A stretch of DNA of 64,000 bases from Tahibacter aquaticus (GTDB lineage: Bacteria > Pseudomonadota > Gammaproteobacteria > Xanthomonadales > Rhodanobacteraceae). Where the stretch lies: positions 1 through 64,000 of the forward strand of contig NZ_SNZH01000017.1 in NCBI RefSeq assembly GCF_004363655.1, given 5' to 3'. The translations under genes were made by a program, and so were the position numbers. The notes under the pieces are model-generated. The model was not told where the DNA came from. It searched no databases and was given only the letters and a program-made list of their open reading frames with translations. This document shows, one piece after another, positions 55,489 through 64,000 of this stretch; the first letter of the stretch is position 1; the number at the start of each line of letters is the position of its first letter.

Positions 55489-57162
55489 CTAGCCCTTGGC
55501 CGCGCGCTCCAGCATCTGCCTGGCGTGGGCCAGGGTTTCCTTGGTGATCTCGATGCCGCCGAGCATGCGGGCGATCTCGTCGCGGCGGGATTTGTCGTCC
55601 AGCGCTTCGATGCGGGTGAAGGTTTCGCCGTCGCGGCTGGCCTTGCTGACGCGGAAATGCTGGTGGCCTTGCGCGGCGACCTGGGCCAGGTGGGTGACGC
55701 ACAGCGCCTGGCGGGTGGAACCGAGCCGGCGCAGTTTCTGCCCGACCACTTCGGCTACGGCACCGCCGATGCCGGAATCGACTTCGTCGAACACCATGGT
55801 GCCGACTTCGTCCAGGCCCAGCGCGGCCACTTCGATGGCCAGGCTGATGCGCGACAGTTCGCCGCCGGACGCCACTTTGCGCAGCGGGCGCGGGCTTTGG
55901 CCCTGGTTGGCACTGACCAGGAATTCGCAGCGCTCGGCGCCCAGCGCATCGGGCTCGTCCTTGCTGCTGGCTTCCAGGTCGACCTCGAAACGGCCGCCGC
56001 TCATGCCCAGCTCGCCCATCAGCTGGCTGACTTCGTGGCCCAGGCGTTGCGCGGTCTGCTGGCGCAGGGTGGTGAGTGTCTGCGCGGCCTTGCGGTAGTC
56101 CTGCGCCAGTGCCGTGCGTTCGCGTTCGAGTTCCTGCAGCAGGCTGCCGGCGTTGCGCAGCGTATCGACTTCGCCGCGCAGTTCCTCGGCGCGGTTCTTC
56201 AGTTCGTGTACGGGCAAACGGTGGCGACGCGACAATTCGTGCAATTTGGACAATTGCGCATCGAGTTCCTGCAGGCGTTCCGGGTCCAGCTCCAGGCCGT
56301 CCTGGTAGCGCGACAAGGTGTCGGCAGCTTCACCGAGCTGGATTTCCAGGCTTTCCAGCAGTTCGGCGGTGGCGTTCAGGCCGGGGTCGATCTCGGCCAG
56401 CTTGGCCAGTTCGTGGCGCGCCCGGGCAAGCGAACGGCGCAGGGCGAATTCGCTATCGCCGTCGATCAGCTCGGCAACGCTGTTGCTGCCGGCGACGAGC
56501 TGGCCGGCATTGGCCAGGCGCTTGTGCATTTCGTTGAGTTCGGCCAGTTGCGCTTCGCTGAGGGCGTATCTGTCCAGGTCGAGCAATTGGCGTTCGAGCA
56601 GGGCCAGTTGCTCGCCGTGGTCGGCGTGGCTGCTCAGGCCAGCCATGCGCTGGCCGATCTCGCGCCAGCGCCGGGCCGGCAGGCGTACTGCGGCGAGGGC
56701 ATCGGCGTGTTCGCCGAAGGCGTCGAGCAGTTGAAGCTGGTGGTTGCGATCGAGCAGGGCCTGGTGTTCGTGCTGGCCGTGGATCTCGATCAGGTGCTCG
56801 CTCAGGGCGGAAAGCTGGGCCAGGGTGACCGGGCGGCCGTTGATCCAGGCGCGCGAGCTGCCTTCGGCGCGGATCACCCGGCGCAGCTGGCAGGCGCCAT
56901 CGTCGTCGAGTTCTTCTGCGGCCAGCCAGTCGCGCGCGGCAATGGCATCGGCCAGGTCGAAATCGGCGGTGAGTTCGGCGCGGTCGCAGCCGTGGCGGAT
57001 GACGCTGCTGTCCGAGCGCGCGCCGCTGAGCAGCAACAGCGCATCGACCAGCAGCGACTTTCCCGCGCCGGTTTCGCCGGTGACGACGGACAGTCCGGCC
57101 TGGAAGTTGATGTCGGCTTCGCCGACGATGGCAAAATCCTTGACGTACAACGATCGCAGCAT
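55489..57162 (-). CDS. recN: DNA repair protein RecN
   Basis: 557 residues, normal length. SMC-like ATPase: Walker A GETGAGKS near the N-terminus, long central coiled coil (about 150-370), ABC signature VASGGELSRISLA and Walker B MVFDEVDSGIGG with the following D-loop and switch. It binds DNA ends and helps repair double-strand breaks. It is divergent from hrcA, with a 105-base gap that holds no recognisable LexA box on inspection. Confidence 0.96.
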   Translation of the reverse strand: MLRSLYVKDFAIVGEADINFQAGLSVVTGETGAGKSLLVDALLLLSGARSDSSVIRHGCDRAELTADFDLADAIAARDWLAAEELDDDGACQLRRVIRAEGSSRAWINGRPVTLAQLSALSEHLIEIHGQHEHQALLDRNHQLQLLDAFGEHADALAAVRLPARRWREIGQRMAGLSSHADHGEQLALLERQLLDLDRYALSEAQLAELNEMHKRLANAGQLVAGSNSVAELIDGDSEFALRRSLARARHELAKLAEIDPGLNATAELLESLEIQLGEAADTLSRYQDGLELDPERLQELDAQLSKLHELSRRHRLPVHELKNRAEELRGEVDTLRNAGSLLQELERERTALAQDYRKAAQTLTTLRQQTAQRLGHEVSQLMGELGMSGGRFEVDLEASSKDEPDALGAERCEFLVSANQGQSPRPLRKVASGGELSRISLAIEVAALGLDEVGTMVFDEVDSGIGGAVAEVVGQKLRRLGSTRQALCVTHLAQVAAQGHQHFRVSKASRDGETFTRIEALDDKSRRDEIARMLGGIEITKETLAHARQMLERAAKG

Positions 57163-57267
57163 TGCCAGACCCGAGTGGCGTGACGAGGGCGCGCACTCTA
57201 GCGCGGTTGTGTCTCATGGCCCAAGACACCATCTTGCACGGCAGTCCCGCCTGCTATGCTGCCGCCC

Positions 57268-58326
57268 ATGTCCCGTGCCAACTCCGCCCTGCCGCTAGAC
57301 CCGCGTGCACGCCAGCTGCTGCGCACGCTGGTGGCCAAATACGTCGCCGACGGCCAGCCGGTCGGTTCGCGCGTGCTGGCCAAGTCGTCCGGCCTGGACC
57401 TGAGTCCGGCGACTATCCGCAATGTCATGTCGGACCTGGAAGAACTGGGTCTGGTCGCCGCGCCGCATACCTCGGCCGGGCGCATTCCGACCGTGCAGGG
57501 CTATCGCCTGTTCGTCGATTCGCTGCTGGAAGTGCGGCCGCTGGGCGAGCCCCAGGTCGAGGAACTGCGGCGCGAGCTGCCGGCCGGAGCCACCACGCCC
57601 GACCTGCTCAACAGCGCCTCGTCGCTGTTGTCCCAGGTGACCCATTTCGTCGGCGTGGTGACCGTGCCGCGGCACCAGGAAGTACCGTTCCGGCATATCG
57701 ATTTCGTGCCGCTGGACCAGCGCCGCACCCTGGTGATCCTGGTGTTCATCGACGGCCAGGTGCAGAACCGGGTGATCGAGCTGGAACGCGCCTATGCGCC
57801 CAGCGAGCTGGAACAGGTGGCAAATTTCCTCAATGCGCAGTTTTCCGGCCAGCGCCTGGACGAGATCCGCCTGCGCCTGCTGCGCGACATGCAGGAAACC
57901 AGCAACCAGATGAACCGCCTGATGGCGGCGACGGTGGAACTGGCCCAGCAGGCGTTCCACACGCCGCCGGAGTCGGACATGTTCGTCGCCGGCCAGACCA
58001 ACCTGATGGGCGTGCACGATGCGGCCAATCTCGACCGCCTGCGCGAACTGTTCGAGGCCTTCCAGCGCAAGCGTGACCTGCTGACGGTGCTGGAACGCTG
58101 CTCCCGTGCGGAGGGCGTACGACTGTTCATCGGCGAGGAATCGGGTTTTGCCGCCCTCGACAATTACAGCCTGATTACCGCGCCTTATGGTGTGCAGGGC
58201 CGCGTGCTGGGCGTGCTGGGCGTGATCGGCCCTACCCGCATGGCCTACGAGCGGGTGATCCCGCTGGTTCAGGCCACGGCGCAGATCCTGTCCGGTGCCT
58301 TGAACCGGAATCAGGCGCCCCAATAG
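57268..58326 (+). CDS. hrcA: Heat-inducible transcription repressor HrcA
   Basis: 352 residues from ATG 57268 (MSRANSALPLD). ATG 57256 is four codons upstream and possible; neither has a good ribosome binding site. Winged helix with LDLSPATIRNVMSDLEELGLV and HTSAGRIPTVQGYRLFVD, then the GAF-like and dimerisation domains (FIGEESGFAALDNYSLITAPYG). HrcA binds CIRCE elements to repress chaperone genes. I found no CIRCE in this window, so its target is probably groESL elsewhere. Confidence 0.95.
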   Translation: MSRANSALPLDPRARQLLRTLVAKYVADGQPVGSRVLAKSSGLDLSPATIRNVMSDLEELGLVAAPHTSAGRIPTVQGYRLFVDSLLEVRPLGEPQVEELRRELPAGATTPDLLNSASSLLSQVTHFVGVVTVPRHQEVPFRHIDFVPLDQRRTLVILVFIDGQVQNRVIELERAYAPSELEQVANFLNAQFSGQRLDEIRLRLLRDMQETSNQMNRLMAATVELAQQAFHTPPESDMFVAGQTNLMGVHDAANLDRLRELFEAFQRKRDLLTVLERCSRAEGVRLFIGEESGFAALDNYSLITAPYGVQGRVLGVLGVIGPTRMAYERVIPLVQATAQILSGALNRNQAPQ

Positions 58327-58352
58327 CTTCCCGGCTTGTCAGTCCGTATCAT

Positions 58353-58368
58353 CCCGCGGCTTCGCGGG
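58353..58368. other. Hairpin in the hrcA-grpE gap
   Basis: CCCGCG-GCTT-CGCGGG, six base pairs, no T-run. It may attenuate read-through or mark mRNA processing. Confidence 0.35.
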
Positions 58369-58462
58369 GTGTGTGCCGATGACGGCACCCGCACCGTAGC
58401 GGGATGGATCAACTGGATCCCGCGCCCCGTGGGGACGGGAAGCACTTTTCGTTGGAGTCTCA

Positions 58463-58996
58463 ATGCAAAACACCGAATCGACCGGGGCACCGGGCGCTGA
58501 AGACGGCTTGTCTGCCGCCGAAGCCGCCCTGAATGCCGACATGGAAGCGCTGAGCCAGCAACTGGCCCAGGCCGAAGCCGCCGTGGCCGAGATGCGTGAT
58601 GTACTGCTGCGCGAGCGGGCCGAGCTGGAAAACCAGCGCCGCCGCCTGCAGCGCGATCTGGATCAGGCGCGCAAATTCGCCAACGAGCGCCTGCTGTCGG
58701 ACCTGCTGCCCGTCTGCGATGGCCTGGAAGGCGGCCTCGCAGTCGAGACCAGCGACCTTGCCGCCATGCGCCAGGGGATGGATCTGACCTTCAAGGCCTT
58801 GCTCAAAGTGGCTGAATCCAATGGTTTGAAGGCGGTCCGACCGACCGGCGAACCGTTCAATCCGGAATTGCACCAGGCAGTCAGCATGATCGACAGCCCG
58901 GCACACAAGTCCGGCACCGTGGTCAACACGCTGCAGACCGGCTACGTGCTCAACGAGCGCCTGCTGCGGCCAGCCATGGTGGTGATCGCAAACTGA
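58463..58996 (+). CDS. grpE: Nucleotide exchange factor GrpE
   Basis: 177 residues. An acidic N-terminus and long coiled coil (about 25-75, ALSQQLAQAEAAVAEMRDVL) lead to the beta domain with GEPFNPELHQAVSM and NTLQTGYVLNERLLRPAMV. It releases ADP from DnaK. It lies between hrcA and dnaK on one strand, the usual order. Confidence 0.96.
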   Translation: MQNTESTGAPGAEDGLSAAEAALNADMEALSQQLAQAEAAVAEMRDVLLRERAELENQRRRLQRDLDQARKFANERLLSDLLPVCDGLEGGLAVETSDLAAMRQGMDLTFKALLKVAESNGLKAVRPTGEPFNPELHQAVSMIDSPAHKSGTVVNTLQTGYVLNERLLRPAMVVIAN

Positions 58997-59051
58997 CGGC
59001 TTTGCCACTGGCAAGTAGGGGCTGGACGGCCGGGACGGCCTGCCAGAAAGG

Positions 59052-59078
59052 CTTGAATAACCGCTGCGCGACTATAAA
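59052..59078 (+). promoter_or_regulatory. Candidate dnaK promoter with a sigma-32-like -35
   Basis: CTTGAA (59052-59057), 15-base spacer, TATAAA (59073-59078). The -35 is the heat-shock consensus, but the -10 is sigma-70-like instead of CCCCAT, so it may be read by either factor. Confidence 0.4.
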
Positions 59079-59133
59079 TACCGCCGCAGCAGCGATCCGG
59101 CAGGGTCGAAGAACCAATTCGAGGAGCTAAGCA

Positions 59134-61056
<1,923 letters not shown>

Positions 61057-61077
61057 TACCGCCGCATGTAGCGGAAC

Positions 61078-61117
61078 AACGAAAACGGGCAGCCTTGCGG
61101 CTGTCCGTTTTCGTTTT
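61078..61117 (+). terminator. Strong rho-independent terminator after dnaK
   Basis: 17-base arms (61078-61094 and 61099-61115) with one G-U pair, loop TTGC, ending in TTTT. It separates dnaK from dnaJ, so dnaJ needs read-through or its own promoter. Confidence 0.85.
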
Positions 61118-61210
61118 GACACCGGGCCGCAACGAGGGGGACGCCATGGCTGCCGATAACTCGTTGCCGGCGCTGCTACACGCGCACAGCACATCCCAGG
61201 CAAGGCAACC

Positions 61211-62335
61211 ATGAGCAAACGCGACTACTACGAAATCCTTGGCGTGGAAAAGACCGCGAACGAGGACGACCTGAAAAAAGCTTTTCGCCGCCTGGCGATG
61301 AAGTACCACCCGGACCGTAATCCGGATGCCGATGCGCAGGACAAATTCAAGGAGGCCAAGGAGGCCTACGAGATTCTCTGCGACCAGAAAAAACGCGCCA
61401 TGTACGATCAGTACGGCCATGCAGCGTTCGAGCAGGGCGGTGGCCGCGGCGGTGGTTTCCATGGTGCCGATGTCGGCGACATTTTCGGCGACATTTTCGG
61501 CGACATCTTCGGCGGCGGCCGCGCGGGCGGCGGCCGGCCGCGGCGCGGTTCCGACCTGCGCTACGTGATCGAACTGGACCTGGAAGAAGCCGTATTCGGC
61601 GTCGAACGCACCATCGAAGTGCCCACCCTGGTCGCTTGCAAGGGCTGCGAAGGCAGCGGCTCCAAGGACGGCAAGACGTCCACCTGTTCCACCTGCCGCG
61701 GCCATGGCCGTGTGCGCATGCAGCAGGGCATTTTCTCGGTGCAGCAGGTATGTCCGCATTGCGCCGGCAGCGGCAAGAGCATCAGCAACCCGTGCAAGGA
61801 TTGCCGTGGCGAAGGCCGCGTCGAGGACGAGCGCACCTTGCAGGTGAAGATTCCCGCTGGTGTGGATTCGGGTGACCGCATTCGCCTCGCAGCCCAGGGC
61901 GAGGCCGGTCCGGCCGGCAGCGAACCGGGCGACCTGTATGTGGAAGTGCGCGTGCGCGAGCACAGCATCTTCCAGCGCGAAGGCGACGATCTGTACTGCG
62001 AACTGCCGATCCGCTTCACCCAGGCTGTGCTCGGCGCCGAGCTAAAGGTGCCGACGCTGGAAGGCGAAGCGACCATCACGCTGCCGCAGGAAACCCAGAC
62101 CGGCAAGCTGTTCCGTCTGCGCGGCAAGGGTGTGAAGAACGTACGCTCCGGCCGGCTTGGCGACCTGCATTGCCGCGTCGTGATCGAGACACCGGTCAAG
62201 CTGACCAAGCGCCAGCGCGAGCTGATGGAAGAACTCGAAGGCACCTTCGAAGGCGCCGAACCGGGCGCACATACGCCGCGCGCGAATTCCTGGTTCGACG
62301 GCGTCAAGCAGTTCTGGGAACGCATGACTTCGTAA
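61211..62335 (+). CDS. dnaJ: Chaperone protein DnaJ
   Basis: 374 residues. J domain with HPD at 33-35 ([10 protein letters not shown]), Gly/Phe-rich region containing three near-repeats of GDIFGDIF, four zinc-finger motifs [32 protein letters not shown], then the peptide-binding domains. It delivers substrates to DnaK and stimulates its ATPase. It follows dnaK after 154 bases with an intervening terminator. Confidence 0.98.
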   Translation: MSKRDYYEILGVEKTANEDDLKKAFRRLAMKYHPDRNPDADAQDKFKEAKEAYEILCDQKKRAMYDQYGHAAFEQGGGRGGGFHGADVGDIFGDIFGDIFGGGRAGGGRPRRGSDLRYVIELDLEEAVFGVERTIEVPTLVACKGCEGSGSKDGKTSTCSTCRGHGRVRMQQGIFSVQQVCPHCAGSGKSISNPCKDCRGEGRVEDERTLQVKIPAGVDSGDRIRLAAQGEAGPAGSEPGDLYVEVRVREHSIFQREGDDLYCELPIRFTQAVLGAELKVPTLEGEATITLPQETQTGKLFRLRGKGVKNVRSGRLGDLHCRVVIETPVKLTKRQRELMEELEGTFEGAEPGAHTPRANSWFDGVKQFWERMTS

Positions 62336-62433
62336 CACAGCGGCGAACCGGTGCTGCTGGCGCCGGTTCGCACAGCCTGCGTGCACTGTGCTGCGGCCGT
62401 CTCGCCGCAATCGGTGTACTGCACTGGCGCGCA

Positions 62434-62497
62434 TAAAAAAGCCCATCAATCTGGCGCCGGGGGGAGGGTTCCCGAGGCCGTTGTCGATTGACGGGCT
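62434..62497 (-). terminator. Terminator of the phasin gene
   Basis: On the minus strand AGCCCGTCAATC and GATTGATGGGCT pair with one G-U, followed by TTTTTT (plus 62434-62440). The loop is unusually long, 34 bases, and GC-rich. Confidence 0.65.
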
Positions 62498-62543
62498 GGA
62501 AAGCGGACGATCGCCTGCGCGACCGTCGTTACAACGTTGAAAC

Positions 62544-63074
62544 TTATTCTGCGGCGGACGGTTTGGCCTTGGGCTGGCGCTTTGCCTTGGGTGCGGCGGC
62601 CGATTTGGCGGCGGTCGGCTTGGCGCTATCGGCGGCGGCAGCGGCGCGGGCCGGCTTGAGCTTGCGGACTTCGCGCGACAGTTCTTCCACGCGCTCGGCG
62701 ATTTCGTTCAGTTCCTTGCGGCCCGGTACGCCGAGCTTGCCCATGGCGCGGGACACGCGGTCTTCGAATACTTTTTCCAGTTTGTCCCAGGTTTCCTGGG
62801 TGCGTTCCTTGACCTGGCTGACGCCGGTCTCGACGGCATCGCGCACCGAGTCGGCCTTGCCGAGGGCGAGCTTGCGCGTTTTCTGTTCCAGGCTGACACC
62901 TTCGCGCACCAGCGTATCGAACAGCTTGGTGCCTTCTTCCTGCGCCTTGGCGAAAGCGCCGAGGCCGGCCAGCCAGATCTGCTGGGCGGAATCCATGATC
63001 GACTTGCCCAGGTTGTCCGCCGACTTCGGCGCCGACTGGGCCTTACCCTTGCTCTTCAACTTCGGTTTGCTCAT
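62544..63074 (-). CDS. Phasin family protein (polyhydroxyalkanoate granule-associated)
   Basis: 176 residues from ATG 63072-63074, GAGGAG six bases upstream. Phasin core (about 22-130): SIMDSAQQIWLAGLGAFAKAQEEG and ETWDKLEKVFEDRVSRAMGKLGVP. The tail is Lys/Ala/Pro-rich (KPTAAKSAAAPKAKRQPKAK), as in PhaF-type phasins that bind both granules and DNA. No PHA synthase is in the window. Confidence 0.9.
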   Translation of the reverse strand: MSKPKLKSKGKAQSAPKSADNLGKSIMDSAQQIWLAGLGAFAKAQEEGTKLFDTLVREGVSLEQKTRKLALGKADSVRDAVETGVSQVKERTQETWDKLEKVFEDRVSRAMGKLGVPGRKELNEIAERVEELSREVRKLKPARAAAAADSAKPTAAKSAAAPKAKRQPKAKPSAAE

Positions 63075-63210
63075 ACGACGCTCCTCGTGGGGGACTCCCG
63101 GTACGCGAACGCGCCCAAGATTGAGCGGCAGTCTCGGCGTGGGGGCTAGAATATTCACACTATGCAAGCGCTTTGTCGTTCTGCGCTGCGCCAATGCCAG
63201 TCGCTGCGGG

Positions 63211-63251
63211 TCATGATAATTGTTTCTTTTTAATTAAAGTAAACTTTATTC
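63211..63251 (-). promoter_or_regulatory. A+T-rich block, likely phasin promoter
   Basis: About 40 bases of mostly A/T (for example TTTAATTAAAAAG on the minus strand) in an otherwise GC-rich gap, 140 bases upstream of the phasin start. TTTACT and TATCAT could serve as -35 and -10, but their spacing (19) is long. Confidence 0.3.
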
Positions 63252-63287
63252 GCCTGGCGCAGTTGCCGCTTTTTGATGCACGCCGGA

Positions 63288-64000
63288 TCAGGGGCGTGCG
63301 GCACGCGGCGCGGGGCTGTGTCGCGGCAGGCGTTCGGCCACGGTTTCTTCCAACTCCGCCACGGCACGGCGCAGTCGCGCAGTCGTCGCGGTAGTGCGCG
63401 CCGGTGCCGGCTGCAGGCCGGCGATCAGGCTGCGTGGCTGCTGCAGTTCGGCCTCGTCCAGTGCCAGGCCGTGCCGCGCCAGCAGCGGCTGCAGCGCTTC
63501 GCGGCGGGCGTAGAGATCACTACGGGTGGTGCGGTAGGCGTGTTCGGCCACTTCGACACGGTTGTCGTAGGAGAACACGTTGCTGAAGAACATCTGGGCA
63601 TCATCGGCATTGGGTTCGAACAAGACGATGTCGGCTGCCGCGTACTTGTGTGCATATTTGGACAAACCTGCCTGCATGCGCGACTGCAGCAAGGCACGGA
63701 AGGTCTGCGACAGCACCGCCGGCAAGCCGCCTTCGGCCAGGCTGGCGCGCCGGCCCTGGCCCTCGGCGACGGCCGTGTCGAACGGCACCAGCGGATTGAT
63801 GCCGATGACCAGGTCGGCGCCTTCGTCCAGCGCGGCCGACGCATGCAAGGTGCGCTGCAGTGCACCGTCGACGTAGAGTTTGTCGCCGATGCGGACTGGC
63901 GGATACAGGCCGGGCAGGGCGGCGCTGGCCTGGATTGCACGGGAAATCGGCACGGCGTCATGACCGGCACCGCCGAAGCGCACGGCCTTGCCGCTGTCCA
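63288..64000 (-). CDS. Patatin-like phospholipase, C-terminal part, partial
   Basis: The frame is open through the right edge, so the N-terminus with the GxSxG serine is missing. Visible: AIQASAALPGLYPPVRIGDKLYVDGALQRT, which carries the catalytic Asp of the Ser-Asp dyad (DGA), then a long C-terminal region. A GTG at 63981-63983 is internal, not the start. It is a lipid acyl hydrolase by family. Same strand as the phasin, 213 bases upstream of it. Confidence 0.88.
   Translation of the reverse strand, partial: DSGKAVRFGGAGHDAVPISRAIQASAALPGLYPPVRIGDKLYVDGALQRTLHASAALDEGADLVIGINPLVPFDTAVAEGQGRRASLAEGGLPAVLSQTFRALLQSRMQAGLSKYAHKYAAADIVLFEPNADDAQMFFSNVFSYDNRVEVAEHAYRTTRSDLYARREALQPLLARHGLALDEAELQQPRSLIAGLQPAPARTTATTARLRRAVAELEETVAERLPRHSPAPRAARP

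Noticed and set aside
55525-57183. 552-codon plus-strand frame opposite recN
   Set aside because: Antisense shadow of an intact RecN gene.
57163-57267. CIRCE or LexA site in the recN-hrcA gap
   Set aside because: No convincing inverted repeat of either consensus; GCGCACTCTAGCGC is too dissimilar.

Overview
The window is high-GC DNA (roughly two thirds G+C by eye) from a gammaproteobacterium of the Lysobacterales (Xanthomonadales) type. The pointers are the gene order recN / hrcA-grpE-dnaK-dnaJ, a large TIGR01782-type TonB-dependent receptor beside periplasmic pectin enzymes, an ECF sigma factor paired with a Ser/Thr kinase carrying TPRs, and a polyhydroxyalkanoate phasin. No rRNA, tRNA, CRISPR array, integrase, transposase or prophage was seen. 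The assignment is by inference; no marker gene settles the genus.

Layout. 1-410 is the start of a secreted protein (probably an S8 protease prodomain). 1208-3248 is a two-component system. 3323-21675 is a pectin/galacturonan utilisation locus: kdgK, TonB receptor, pectinesterase, PL1 pectate lyase, a MhpD-like hydratase with a complete TRAP transporter, a LacI regulator, kduI, kduD and a CE12 acetylesterase fused to a cupin. A CDF metal transporter and an Orn/Lys/Arg decarboxylase interrupt it. 21905-28402 holds secreted unknowns, DUF2461 and exonuclease I. 28464-34898 is a kinase/ECF-sigma pair divergent from a delta-60 repeat protein, followed by a secreted unknown. 34945-38460 has pirin/LysR, a luciferase-like oxidoreductase and CsbD. 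39173-42347 is a tightly coupled three-gene KaiC/histidine-kinase cassette, followed by three small unknown genes and an odd truncated-looking hydrolase. 44795-52961 is a cobalamin salvage operon (btuB-btuM-cobO-cbiB-cobC/Q fusion-cobU-cobT) led by a B12 riboswitch. 53701-55464 is a lone radical SAM/SPASM protein. 55489-62335 is recN and the hrcA-grpE-dnaK-dnaJ heat-shock set. The end holds a phasin and a patatin-like phospholipase.

How parts work together. The pectin genes share a DNA decamer, TGACACCGGT, present as exact copies only in three promoter regions: TonB receptor/kdgK (two copies), pectate lyase/TRAP operon, and kduI. In each it lies in or next to a predicted -35/-10 pair. The LacI-family gene inside the locus is the natural candidate for its reader. 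Polymer would be de-esterified, cleaved, imported through the TonB receptor and TRAP carrier, isomerised by KduI, reduced by KduD and phosphorylated by KdgK. The cobalamin operon couples uptake (BtuB, BtuM) to adenosylation and nucleotide-loop assembly, and a ten-base anti-SD/SD match downstream of the riboswitch suggests translational control of btuB.

Intergenic regions carry a dispersed REP-like element (core GCAATTCGCTGCGCTCATCGC), eight copies at five to six sites, two of them as inverted pairs.
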